Shown here piece by piece: positions 27,095 through 35,393 of a DNA stretch of 64,000 bases. Position 1 is the first letter of the stretch; every line of letters begins with the position of its first letter. The notes below the pieces were generated by a model that was given only the letters and a program-made list of their open reading frames with translations, searched no databases and was not told the DNA's origin. The position numbers were made by a program, and so were the translations under genes. Source of the DNA: Stygiobacter sp. (GTDB lineage Bacteria; Pseudomonadota; Alphaproteobacteria; Rhodospirillales; Magnetospirillaceae); contig VBWB01000001.1 in NCBI GenBank assembly GCA_006218045.1, positions 310,001-374,000 of the forward strand. The letters are read 5' to 3'.

Positions 27095-28270
27095 CTACGC
27101 CTTCGCCCCCAGCATGGTCTTGAGGCGGGCGATCTCGCCGGATTGATAGCGGATGCGCGCCGCCATCACTTCCAGCAGCTTGACGGCGATGATGTCGCTT
27201 TTTTCCAGCCGGGCCAGGAATTCCGCCCCCTTGATCACCACCACTTCCGACGGCTCCAGGATCTGGGCCGAGGCCATGCGCGGGCGGTCGTCCAGCACTG
27301 CCATCTCGCCGATGATGTCGCCGGGCTTGGACAGGTCCAGATACAGCTCGCGCCCGTCCGGGGTGGTCTTGGATATCTGCACCAGCCCGTCATCCAGCAC
27401 ATAGCATTCGCCGTTGCAGGCATCGCCTTGGTGGAACAGGTATTCCCCCGGTCGCAACGTGCGGCGATTGTGGGTGGCCGGACCGGCGGTGGTGATCTGC
27501 GGCTTGCCGGTGATCGCCGCCTGGACGGCGCGCATCTGTTCCACCGCGTCGGCGATGGCGTTGCCCATGCTCGAGGTATTGCGCAAATTGCCGGCGATGC
27601 GCAGCGCCATGGGGCGCAGGGATTCGTCGGCGGGCAGTTCGGCCAGGGTCTCGATCATCACCGCCGCCCGTTCGGCGTCGTCGGCGCGGCACAAGGCCGG
27701 TTCGCGGAAGGCGCCGAACGAGCCCAGCAATTTGCCGGCGCCGTTGCTGGACTGGATCGACCGGGCCACGTGCAGCAGGCGGGCGGTGGCGAAGTTCTCG
27801 ACCTTGAGGACGCCCTTGGGCGACAGATAGGCTTCCGACGGCGACAGACACAGGCCGGTCTGGCCGATGCGCTGACTGAGCTCGAACAACGACAACAGCC
27901 GCACCATGGCCGAGACGGCAAAGGCCGAGCTGATGTTCTCCACCCGCTTGGGCAGGCGGCTCAAGGGCAGGCCGTCGGGCGGTTCCGACACCACGTAGAG
28001 GCGGTGGTCGTCGTGCAACAGATCTTCCGCCTGCAAGACGCTGGGATGGGTGGTGGTGCGGGCCTGATCGACATCCGCCTTCAGCAGGTCGGGGCCATAG
28101 CCGGTGCCGGGATGGCTGAGCAGATCCTTGGGGATGCCGTAGATCACCACCTGCCGGTCCGACTTGGAGTCCTGGCAGTGGGCGTGGATGATGCCGCAAT
28201 CGACCTCGCTGGATTGCACCCGATAGCGGTCGAACAAGGTACCCGGCAGCATGACGCTGGTTTCGCTCAT
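27095..28270 (-). CDS. Pseudokinase-like protein with C-terminal cyclic-nucleotide-binding domain
   Basis: A 391-residue soluble protein. Residues ~265-385 are a clear cNMP-binding (CRP-like) domain: LRPGEYLFHQGDACNGECYVLDDGLVQI, then PGDIIGEMAVLDDRPRMASAQILEPSEVVVI with a phosphate-cassette-like segment. There is no DNA-binding HTH after it. Residues ~12-200 resemble a Ser/Thr kinase outline (LFDRYRVQ, VVIYGI, HPSVLQAEDL, LYVVSEPPDGLPL) with GVLKVENFATARLL in the place of the DFG segment. The catalytic lysine, HRD aspartate and DFG aspartate are all missing, so it would be a pseudokinase. That N-terminal assignment is by eye and moderate. It sits 3.5 kb from a class III nucleotide cyclase. 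Confidence 0.75.
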   Translation of the reverse strand: MSETSVMLPGTLFDRYRVQSSEVDCGIIHAHCQDSKSDRQVVIYGIPKDLLSHPGTGYGPDLLKADVDQARTTTHPSVLQAEDLLHDDHRLYVVSEPPDGLPLSRLPKRVENISSAFAVSAMVRLLSLFELSQRIGQTGLCLSPSEAYLSPKGVLKVENFATARLLHVARSIQSSNGAGKLLGSFGAFREPALCRADDAERAAVMIETLAELPADESLRPMALRIAGNLRNTSSMGNAIADAVEQMRAVQAAITGKPQITTAGPATHNRRTLRPGEYLFHQGDACNGECYVLDDGLVQISKTTPDGRELYLDLSKPGDIIGEMAVLDDRPRMASAQILEPSEVVVIKGAEFLARLEKSDIIAVKLLEVMAARIRYQSGEIARLKTMLGAKA

Positions 28271-28358
28271 GGATCGTTCCCCAGATTGAGCCGCCCATGA
28301 TACTGTCGATGTCCAATGATGGCGAGGCGGTTTGAATCAACCGGAAAGGAATAGGCGC

Positions 28359-28793
28359 ATGGTTTGGCGAATGGGATGCGCGGTCGCCGCGCTGATGCTG
28401 GCGGCTCCGGCCTGGGCCGGCTCGGTCGGGACCATCAAGACGGTGACGGGCGAGGCCCATGTAGAGCGCGGCGGCCAAAGCGTCACGGCGGCGCCGGGGC
28501 TGGCGTTGGAACAAAGCGATGCCATCGTTACCGGCAATGACGGCAGCGTCGGCCTGACGCTCCGCGACAACACCACGCTGTCGGTGGGGCCGCGCACCAG
28601 CATGGGTCTGGACGAATTCGACTTCGAGCCGGCGGCGGGCAGCATGAAGCTGGTCACCTCGGTGGCGCGGGGCACCATGATGATGACGTCGGGAACCATC
28701 GCCAAGCTGGCGCCCGAGAAAGTATCGGTGGTGACCAAGTCGGGCACCATCGGCGTGCGCGGCACCCGTTTCGTGGTCAGTGTGGAAGAATGA
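28359..28793 (+). CDS. Secreted FecR-domain protein
   Basis: A 144-residue protein with a signal peptide (MVWRMGCAVAALMLAAPAWA) followed by a FecR-like beta domain: VGTIKTVTGEAHVERGGQSVTAAPGLALEQSDAIVTGNDGSVGLTLRDNT and the C-terminal motif SGTIGVRGTRFVVSVEE. Stand-alone periplasmic FecR-domain proteins frequently sit beside CHASE2 cyclases and OmpA-like proteins, as here. The ATG at 28359 with GGAAAGGA upstream is preferred to the upstream TTG in the track. The stop overlaps the ATG of the OmpA-like lipoprotein (ATGA), so the two are coupled. Confidence 0.85.
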   Translation: MVWRMGCAVAALMLAAPAWAGSVGTIKTVTGEAHVERGGQSVTAAPGLALEQSDAIVTGNDGSVGLTLRDNTTLSVGPRTSMGLDEFDFEPAAGSMKLVTSVARGTMMMTSGTIAKLAPEKVSVVTKSGTIGVRGTRFVVSVEE

Positions 28794-29395
28794 CGAACAT
28801 GCCCCGTATCCTTGCCGCCCTGGCCGTGGTCACCCTGTTGGCCGGTTGCGCCCGCCCGGCGGCTTATGTGGTGCTGCTGGACCAGCCCGATCATCCCGGC
28901 AGCGCCGTCACCTGGACCAACCAGGCCGGCACCCAGGTGGTGGCCACCCCCGGCAGCGGCACCGGCGCCGACCGCGCCGATGCCAAGCCGGCGGACGTGT
29001 TCGCCCTTTCGGAAAAGGACATTCAGGATCGCTTCGGTCAGGCCATCAAGGCGCAGCCGCGCACGCCCAAATCCTTTTTGCTTTATTTCCAGTTCCAGTC
29101 CACCGACCTGACGCCGGAATCGAAGGCGTTGCTGCCGTCGGTGCTGGACGAGGTCAAGGCGCGTCCGGCCCCCGATCTGTCGATCATCGGCCATACCGAT
29201 GGGGTGGGCGACGCCAAGTACAATTATGAACTGGGGCTGCGCCGGGCCAAGGAAGTGCAATCCATGGTCACCGCTTTGGGTATCGAACCGAGGATGATCG
29301 AGGTGACCAGCCACGGCCAAAGCAACCTGCTGGTGCCGGAAGCCAAGGGCAAGGGCGAGGCCAAGAACCGCCGGGTGGAAGTGACGGTACGGTAG
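28790..29395 (+). CDS. OmpA-family lipoprotein
   Basis: A 201-residue protein with a lipoprotein signal (MPRILAALAVVTLLAGC, lipobox LAGC) and a C-terminal OmpA/MotB peptidoglycan-binding domain (residues ~95-200: LYFQFQSTDLTPESKALLPSVL, IIGHTDGVGDAKYNYELGLRRAKEV, KNRRVEVTVR). It should be anchored in the outer membrane and bind peptidoglycan non-covalently. The gene overlaps the FecR-domain gene by four bases. A second ATG three codons downstream is an alternative start. Together with the CHASE2 cyclase it suggests an envelope-linked sensing unit. Confidence 0.88.
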   Translation: MTNMPRILAALAVVTLLAGCARPAAYVVLLDQPDHPGSAVTWTNQAGTQVVATPGSGTGADRADAKPADVFALSEKDIQDRFGQAIKAQPRTPKSFLLYFQFQSTDLTPESKALLPSVLDEVKARPAPDLSIIGHTDGVGDAKYNYELGLRRAKEVQSMVTALGIEPRMIEVTSHGQSNLLVPEAKGKGEAKNRRVEVTVR

Positions 29396-29423
29396 GTCTC
29401 CCCGTGGCGTTGTCGTGAGTGGA

Positions 29424-29446
29424 AAGAACCAGCCGCAACACGGATG
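29424..29446 (+). repeat. 3'-end repeat AACCAGC(A/C)GCAAC.CGGATG, copy 1
   Basis: The stretch GAACCAGCCGCAACACGGATG lies 30 bp after the OmpA-lipoprotein stop. It is the inverted counterpart of 29628-29647 and matches the complement of 37823-37845. Each copy lies just downstream of a gene in the same relative orientation. Function unknown. Confidence 0.6.
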
Positions 29447-29495
29447 AACGCGGATGCCCGCGCCAGAGCGTGTGAGTTTATCCGCTCCCTTCTGC

Positions 29496-29580
29496 CGTCA
29501 CTCCCGCGAAAGCGGGAGTCCAGAGTGTGCACCACAACCTTTTTCGCGACTCCTGGATACCCGCCTGCGCGGGTATGACG
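29496..29580. repeat. REP-like palindrome pair
   Basis: Two palindromic units in opposite orientation: GTCACTCCCGCGAAAGCGGGAGTCCAG (29497-29523) and TCCTGGATACCCGCCTGCGCGGGTATGACG (29551-29580). They match the widespread proteobacterial REP style with a GCGAAAGC or CCTGCG loop between GC-rich arms and GTCA/TGAC outer ends. Such pairs are BIME-like intergenic elements. They lie between the convergent OmpA-lipoprotein and cyclase genes. Confidence 0.75.
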
Positions 29581-29627
29581 GGGTGACAAGGTGGAGACGT
29601 CAATAAATTCACAGGCTCGCCAGCGTC

Positions 29628-29667
29628 CATCCGTGTTGCTGCTGGTTTTTCCCGCCTGTACTGACGG
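29628..29667 (-). repeat. 3'-end repeat, copy 2
   Basis: CATCCGTGTTGCTGCTGGTT, with the following bases to CTGACGG, is closely similar to 37823-37865. It forms a ~20-bp imperfect inverted repeat with copy 1, bracketing the REP pair. It lies 9 bp downstream of the cyclase stop. Confidence 0.6.
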
Positions 29668-29676
29668 CTGCCGGGT

Positions 29677-31821
29677 CTATTTCTCCGCCAATACCACCCG
29701 CACACCACTTTCCCCCGCGTGCAACCGCTTCAGATGAAACGCCGCCAGTGGGTCGCCGTCGGCCAAGGGGGCGAAAGCGAGCAATGCCGCCGCCGTGTCG
29801 CCCGCCGCCATCAGCGCATAGGCGGCCAGATAGGCTTGGGCATCGCTGCCGGCGGGCAGCGGCTCGAAGGCCAAGGTGGCTTCGCTTTTGCCTTTCAGCA
29901 CCAGTTCGCCCACCGGACGGCCATGGAAATCCGGGCATAGTTCCGCCGTACTGCCAGCGACGCAGATATGGGTGCCCAGGTGGCGGTTGACGGTTTCCAG
30001 CCGGGCCGCCGCGTTGACCGCGTCGCCCAGGGCGCGGTAATCGGAAATGCTGCCGCCGCCCACATTGCCGATGGTGACCATGCCGGTATTGACGCCGATG
30101 CGGGTTAGCCCCAAGGCATGGCCCTGTTCCCGCATGCGAATGACATAGGCGCGGCTGAAGGAATCCATTTCCAGGGCGCAGGCCACGGCGCGGGCGGCGT
30201 GGTCGGGTTGCATCACCGGGGCCGAGAACATCACCGCTACCGCGTCGCCGACGATGCGGTCCAGCGTGCCCTGATGAGTGAAGGCGATCCTGACCATGCC
30301 GTCGATATAACCGTTCAGCACGTGCAGCAAGGTGGCCGGGTCGGATTTTTCCACCAAGGTGGTGAAGCCGGCCAGGTCGGTCATGACGAAGGAACATTCG
30401 CGGCGTTCGCCGCCCACCGCCAGCGATTGCGGGTTGTCCAGCAGATGGCGCACCAGATTGGGCGAGATATAGCGGGCGAAGGCGCCGCGGATGAAGGCGC
30501 GTTCCGCCTGATCCTGGCGATGGCGGACCAGGGCGGTGATGCCATGGGCAAGGATGGCGGCGGCCAGGGCCGGCAGCGGGTCGGCCAACAGCCGCATGTC
30601 CAGGAACAATAGGGCGGTCAGGCCCAGCGACAGCAGGGCGACGGCCAGGGTGGTCAGGGCCCCGGCCAGGGGCGCCATCCAGGCGGCGGCGGCGATCAGG
30701 ATCAGGCCGGTGATCACCGCCAGCAGGGTTTCCGCCCCTTCCATCCAATCGGGCCGCTGGGGCAGGGCGCCCAGTTGTGCCGCTTCCGCCACCTCGGCAT
30801 GCATGAGCACACCAGGGACGATGTCGCCATGCGGGGTCAGGCGCAAATCCAGCAAGCCCTTGGCCGAGGCGCCGACGAAGACCACGTGGCCGTCAAGGGC
30901 GCGGGTATCGGCGCTGCCGTCCAACACCTTCCAGGCGGGGACGAAGCGATCGGCTTGCGGTCTGGTGTAGTGCAGATGCACCGATCCCTGCGCATCCACC
31001 GGGATTTGCAAGGGGCCCAGGGCCAATTGGGTCAGTGCCCCGGTTTCCTCCGCCGACTTGACCAGGATGTTGCGCTTGCCGGTGGCGACGCGCAGGGCTT
31101 CCAGGGCCAGGGACGGGTGCAATTGCTCGCCCAGGCGGACGATCAGCGGCACCCGGCGGATGATGCCGTCGCCATCGGCGGTGAAGGCGACGGCGCCGGT
31201 GCCGGCGGCGGCCTGTTCCAAGGCGGGCAACGAGCGTACGCCCTGGCCCAGATCAGGCAGGGCGGCCAGCGGATCGGGGCCGGAAAAGATGAAGCGGGCC
31301 TTGGCCGGGCTTTGCTCCCCCGCCGGCTGATGGCCGCCGGCGAAGCCGGTAACCACGCTGCTGGCGGCGAAGCCGGTGACAACACTGCCGCCGGCGATTG
31401 CCGCAGCCAGTACCGCATCGGGGTCGGGCAGGGTCTGGATGGTCTGACGCATGGCCGGCGACAGCGGCCAATCGGCCGAGACACGGGTGGGCGCGGTGCG
31501 GTCGGGCTCGGCCAGGATGATATCGAGGGCGATGGCAGCGGCTCCGGCGGCGCGCAAATTTTCCACCAAAGCCGCCAGAGAGTGGCGCGGCCACGGCCAT
31601 TGCCCCAGCCGGGCCAGGGAATCCTCGTCGATATCGACGATGCGGACCGGCACCGGCACATAGGGGCGCGGCCACAGGTTTTGCAGGGTGTCGAAAGCCA
31701 GATGGTCCAGCCGGGTCCGCGCCTGCGGCACCAGCAGCAGGGCAAGGATGGCCAGCACCAGGGCGACAGCGCCGATGGCGGCCGCCCGCATCTTGGCCCT
31801 TGCCTTGCCGGTCATGGCCAT
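29677..31821 (-). CDS. CHASE2-domain class III adenylate/guanylate cyclase
   Basis: A ~714-residue membrane protein. One N-terminal transmembrane helix is followed by a periplasmic CHASE2 domain (~40-330; DTLQNLWPRPYVPVPVRIVDIDEDSL and FVGASAKGLLDLRLTPHG), three transmembrane helices (~345-420) and a cytosolic class III cyclase domain. Metal-binding aspartates are kept (FVMTDLAGFTTLV and DRIVGDAVAVMF), and the C-terminal SDYRALGDAVNAAARLE segment retains the substrate and transition-state residues. It should be catalytic, most likely making cAMP. The start was placed at MAMTGKAR; two ATGs six bases apart are possible. It forms a probable sensor-producer pair with the nearby cNMP-binding protein. 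Confidence 0.88.
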   Translation of the reverse strand: MAMTGKARAKMRAAAIGAVALVLAILALLLVPQARTRLDHLAFDTLQNLWPRPYVPVPVRIVDIDEDSLARLGQWPWPRHSLAALVENLRAAGAAAIALDIILAEPDRTAPTRVSADWPLSPAMRQTIQTLPDPDAVLAAAIAGGSVVTGFAASSVVTGFAGGHQPAGEQSPAKARFIFSGPDPLAALPDLGQGVRSLPALEQAAAGTGAVAFTADGDGIIRRVPLIVRLGEQLHPSLALEALRVATGKRNILVKSAEETGALTQLALGPLQIPVDAQGSVHLHYTRPQADRFVPAWKVLDGSADTRALDGHVVFVGASAKGLLDLRLTPHGDIVPGVLMHAEVAEAAQLGALPQRPDWMEGAETLLAVITGLILIAAAAWMAPLAGALTTLAVALLSLGLTALLFLDMRLLADPLPALAAAILAHGITALVRHRQDQAERAFIRGAFARYISPNLVRHLLDNPQSLAVGGERRECSFVMTDLAGFTTLVEKSDPATLLHVLNGYIDGMVRIAFTHQGTLDRIVGDAVAVMFSAPVMQPDHAARAVACALEMDSFSRAYVIRMREQGHALGLTRIGVNTGMVTIGNVGGGSISDYRALGDAVNAAARLETVNRHLGTHICVAGSTAELCPDFHGRPVGELVLKGKSEATLAFEPLPAGSDAQAYLAAYALMAAGDTAAALLAFAPLADGDPLAAFHLKRLHAGESGVRVVLAEK

Positions 31822-32206
31822 TGCCTGAGGATTGTCATGCCGCCTCGCCCCGGTTTGGAGTACTGTTTTTCCATGGGTCGCCACTGTAACGCAGGGGAAC
31901 CGGCTTCACATCCCACCCGCATGGGCGGGGATGATCTGCCCGTGTCAACTACTCAGAGGTCATAAGTGGCGAACAGGGGCTCGCCTAAGCCGTCAATGTC
32001 GTGTAGGCAATCACCATGGTGCGCCGCACAAAAGCGCAGCAGGGGAATCTTTAGTTCGGATATGCCTGATGCAGCGCAATAAAAAGACAGGGCCAAGGAC
32101 GTCATGATATATAAAATTTCCTGAACACCCTTGGCAGCGTGGCGCAAGCCGTGCATCCTGCCTTTCTAATATAGAGCGGCCCGTCTCTTTAAGCAGGGGA
32201 AAGAAC
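31822..32206. other. Intergenic region upstream of pntAA, with a possible short ORF
   Basis: This 385-bp gap separates the divergent cyclase and transhydrogenase genes. It should hold both promoters. The AT-rich stretch ATGATATATAAAATTTCCTG (32102-32121) and AATATAGAG near 32170 are the best promoter-like segments, and AGGGGAAAGAAC is the ribosome binding site of pntAA. On the minus strand a 67-codon ORF (31953-32156) is open; see the separate entry. Confidence 0.5.
31953..32156 (-). pseudogene. Possible short protein or gene remnant
   Basis: A 67-codon open frame with the C-terminal sequence LLRFCAAHHGDCLHDIDGLGEPLFATYDL, which has a natural-looking composition unlike the Arg/Pro-rich shadow ORFs around it. 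Codon use is less GC-biased than in the flanking genes. No ribosome binding site or recognised family was found. It could be a remnant of an acquired gene or a small gene; support is weak. Confidence 0.25.
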
Positions 32207-33334
32207 ATGAAGATCGCCATACCGAAGGAGCGTCGCGCGGGGGAAACCCGGGTGGCCGCCTCGCCCGATACGGTGAAGAAATACGTCCAGATGGGCTTCG
32301 AGGTGCAGATCGAAGCGGGTGCCGGCAGCGGCGCCTCCATCGCCGACGCGGTTTATGCCGAGGCCGGGGCCACTATCGCCGCCGATGCCCAGGCCGCCTT
32401 CGACGCCGATGTGGTGCTGAAGATCGCGCGCCCCACCGATGACGAAATCGGCATGATGCGCGAAGGCGCGGTGCTGATCGCCGGTCTGTCGGCGCTGACC
32501 AACAAGGACATGGTGGAGAAGCTGGCGGCCCGCAAGGTCACCGCCTTCGCCATGGAGCTGGTGCCGCGCATCACCCGCGCCCAAAGCATGGACATCCTGT
32601 CGTCGCAGGCCAATCTGGCCGGCTACAAGGCGGTGCTGGACGGCGTGCACGTGTTCAAGCGGGCCGTCCCCATGATGATGACCGCCGCCGGTACGGTGGC
32701 CCCGGCCCGTTTCCTGATCCTGGGGGCCGGTGTCGCCGGCCTGCAGGCCATCGCCACCGCCAAGCGTCTGGGCGGCGTGGTCTATGCCTTCGACGTCCGC
32801 CCGGCGGTGAAGGAGCAGGTGCAGTCCCTGGGCGGCAAGTTCGTCGAAGTGGACCCCGAAGCGACCAAGGACGCCGAGACCGCCGGCGGCTACGCCAAGG
32901 AAATGAGCGAGGATTACAAGGCCAAGCAGGCGGCCAAGATCGCCGAGGTGCTGGCCAAGACCGACATCGCCATCTGCACCGCGCTGATCCCCGGCAAGCC
33001 GGCCCCGGTGCTGATCACCGAGGACATGGTCAAGGGCATGCGTCCCGGCTCGGTCATCGTCGATCTGGCGGTGGAGATGGGCGGCAATTGCCCGCTGTCC
33101 GAGTTCGATCAGGTGGTGGAAAAGCACGGTGTCACCCTGGTCGGTCACGGCAACGTGCCGGCGCGGCTGGCGGTGGATGCCTCGGCCCTGTTCGCCAAGA
33201 ACCTGTTGAACTTCATCACGCCCTTGGTGGACAAGGAAAACAAGACTTTGGCCTTCAACTGGGACGACGAGATCCTGAAGGGGTCTTGCGTCACCCGTGA
33301 CGGTCAGGTCGTGCACCCGGCGTTGGTCGGCTAA
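32207..33334 (+). CDS. pntAA: NAD(P) transhydrogenase subunit alpha part 1
   Basis: A 375-residue soluble subunit (domain I) that binds NAD(H). Recognisable are MKIAIPKERRAGETRVAASPDTVKKY at the N-terminus, shared with alanine dehydrogenases, and the Rossmann motif FLILGAGVAGLQAIATAKRLGGVVYAFDVRPAVKEQV. With the two downstream subunits it forms the proton-translocating transhydrogenase that reduces NADP+ using NADH and the proton gradient. The split alpha subunit is the arrangement known from Rhodospirillum rubrum. The gene is the first of a three-gene operon. Confidence 0.96.
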   Translation: MKIAIPKERRAGETRVAASPDTVKKYVQMGFEVQIEAGAGSGASIADAVYAEAGATIAADAQAAFDADVVLKIARPTDDEIGMMREGAVLIAGLSALTNKDMVEKLAARKVTAFAMELVPRITRAQSMDILSSQANLAGYKAVLDGVHVFKRAVPMMMTAAGTVAPARFLILGAGVAGLQAIATAKRLGGVVYAFDVRPAVKEQVQSLGGKFVEVDPEATKDAETAGGYAKEMSEDYKAKQAAKIAEVLAKTDIAICTALIPGKPAPVLITEDMVKGMRPGSVIVDLAVEMGGNCPLSEFDQVVEKHGVTLVGHGNVPARLAVDASALFAKNLLNFITPLVDKENKTLAFNWDDEILKGSCVTRDGQVVHPALVG

Positions 33335-33348
33335 GGAGGAACCCGGAC

Positions 33349-33753
33349 ATGGATCCCAAAGATATTGTCGAGGGCGCGGCCAAGCTCGCCACCGACGCCC
33401 AGGAGATGGCCGCGAAAGCGGCGCTGCTGGCCCAGCAGGCCACCCAATTGTCGGTTTCGCCCGTGGATGGCGGCGTCGGCTTCGTCAGCCTGCTGACCAT
33501 TTTCGTGCTGGCCTGCTTTGTCGGCTATTACGTGGTCTGGCGGGTGACGCCGGCCCTGCATTCGCCCTTGATGGCGGTGACCAACGCGGTGTCGTCGGTC
33601 ATCATCGTCGGCGCCCTGATCGCCACCTCCACCGACGGCATGGCCGCCAAGGTGCTGGGGTTCTTCGCGGTGATCCTGGCCTCGGTGAATATCTTCGGTG
33701 GCTTCATCGTCACCCAGCGCATGCTGTCCATGTTCAAAAAGAAGCAGAAATAA
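33349..33753 (+). CDS. pntAB: NAD(P) transhydrogenase subunit alpha part 2
   Basis: A 134-residue membrane subunit. After a polar alanine-rich N-terminus (MDPKDIVEGAAKLATDAQEMAAKAALLAQQ) there are three to four transmembrane helices (LLTIFVLACFVGYYVVWRVTPALHSPLMAVTNAVSSVIIVGAL and so on). It is the membrane part of domain II supplied by the alpha chain. The start has a TAAGGAGG box immediately after the pntAA stop, 14 bp away. The short separate gene, not fused to pntAA, is typical of alphaproteobacteria. Confidence 0.95.
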   Translation: MDPKDIVEGAAKLATDAQEMAAKAALLAQQATQLSVSPVDGGVGFVSLLTIFVLACFVGYYVVWRVTPALHSPLMAVTNAVSSVIIVGALIATSTDGMAAKVLGFFAVILASVNIFGGFIVTQRMLSMFKKKQK

Positions 33754-33763
33754 GGGGGCGACC

Positions 33764-35161
<1,398 letters not shown>

Positions 35162-35164
<3 letters not shown>

Positions 35165-35315
35165 TGCCGGTCGACGTTTCATTTGACGCGCCGAAGGCGC
35201 ATCAATCGACCGGCAAGCCTGGAGTCGCAGACGTGTGCTCCGCACACAGCGGCGTTTGAGCCTCGCCGTCTCGGCATGAAATGGCCCAATGGGTCATTTC
35301 ATTGGCCGGGCGGTA
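35162..35315. repeat. Dispersed intergenic repeat, copy B
   Basis: Second copy of the unit at 20755-20882, again starting at the stop codon of the upstream gene (TGATGCCGGTCG) and ending TTGGCCGGGCGGTA. It carries an extra ~25-bp insertion containing the perfect hairpin GTGTGC-TCC-GCACAC (35233-35247). The terminal hairpin at 35279-35299 reads AAATGGCCC-AAT-GGGTCATTT. Relative to copy A the third pair is changed on both arms (C:G to A:T), so pairing is preserved. Confidence 0.8.
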
Positions 35316-35340
35316 TGATAAGGGGGCTGCACAAAAAGAC

Positions 35341-35374
35341 GGCGCCGGAGAGGAAACTCTCCGGCGCCTTTTTT
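35341..35374. terminator. Strong bidirectional intrinsic terminator
   Basis: GGCGCCGGAGAG, loop GAAA, CTCTCCGGCGCC, then TTTTTT: a perfect 12-bp stem with a GNRA-type tetraloop and a U-tract on the plus strand, ending the pnt operon. On the minus strand the preceding AAAAAGAC gives a U-rich tail for the convergent MCP-like gene. Confidence 0.93.
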
Positions 35375-35393
35375 GTTGGTGGTTTGCTGTCGC

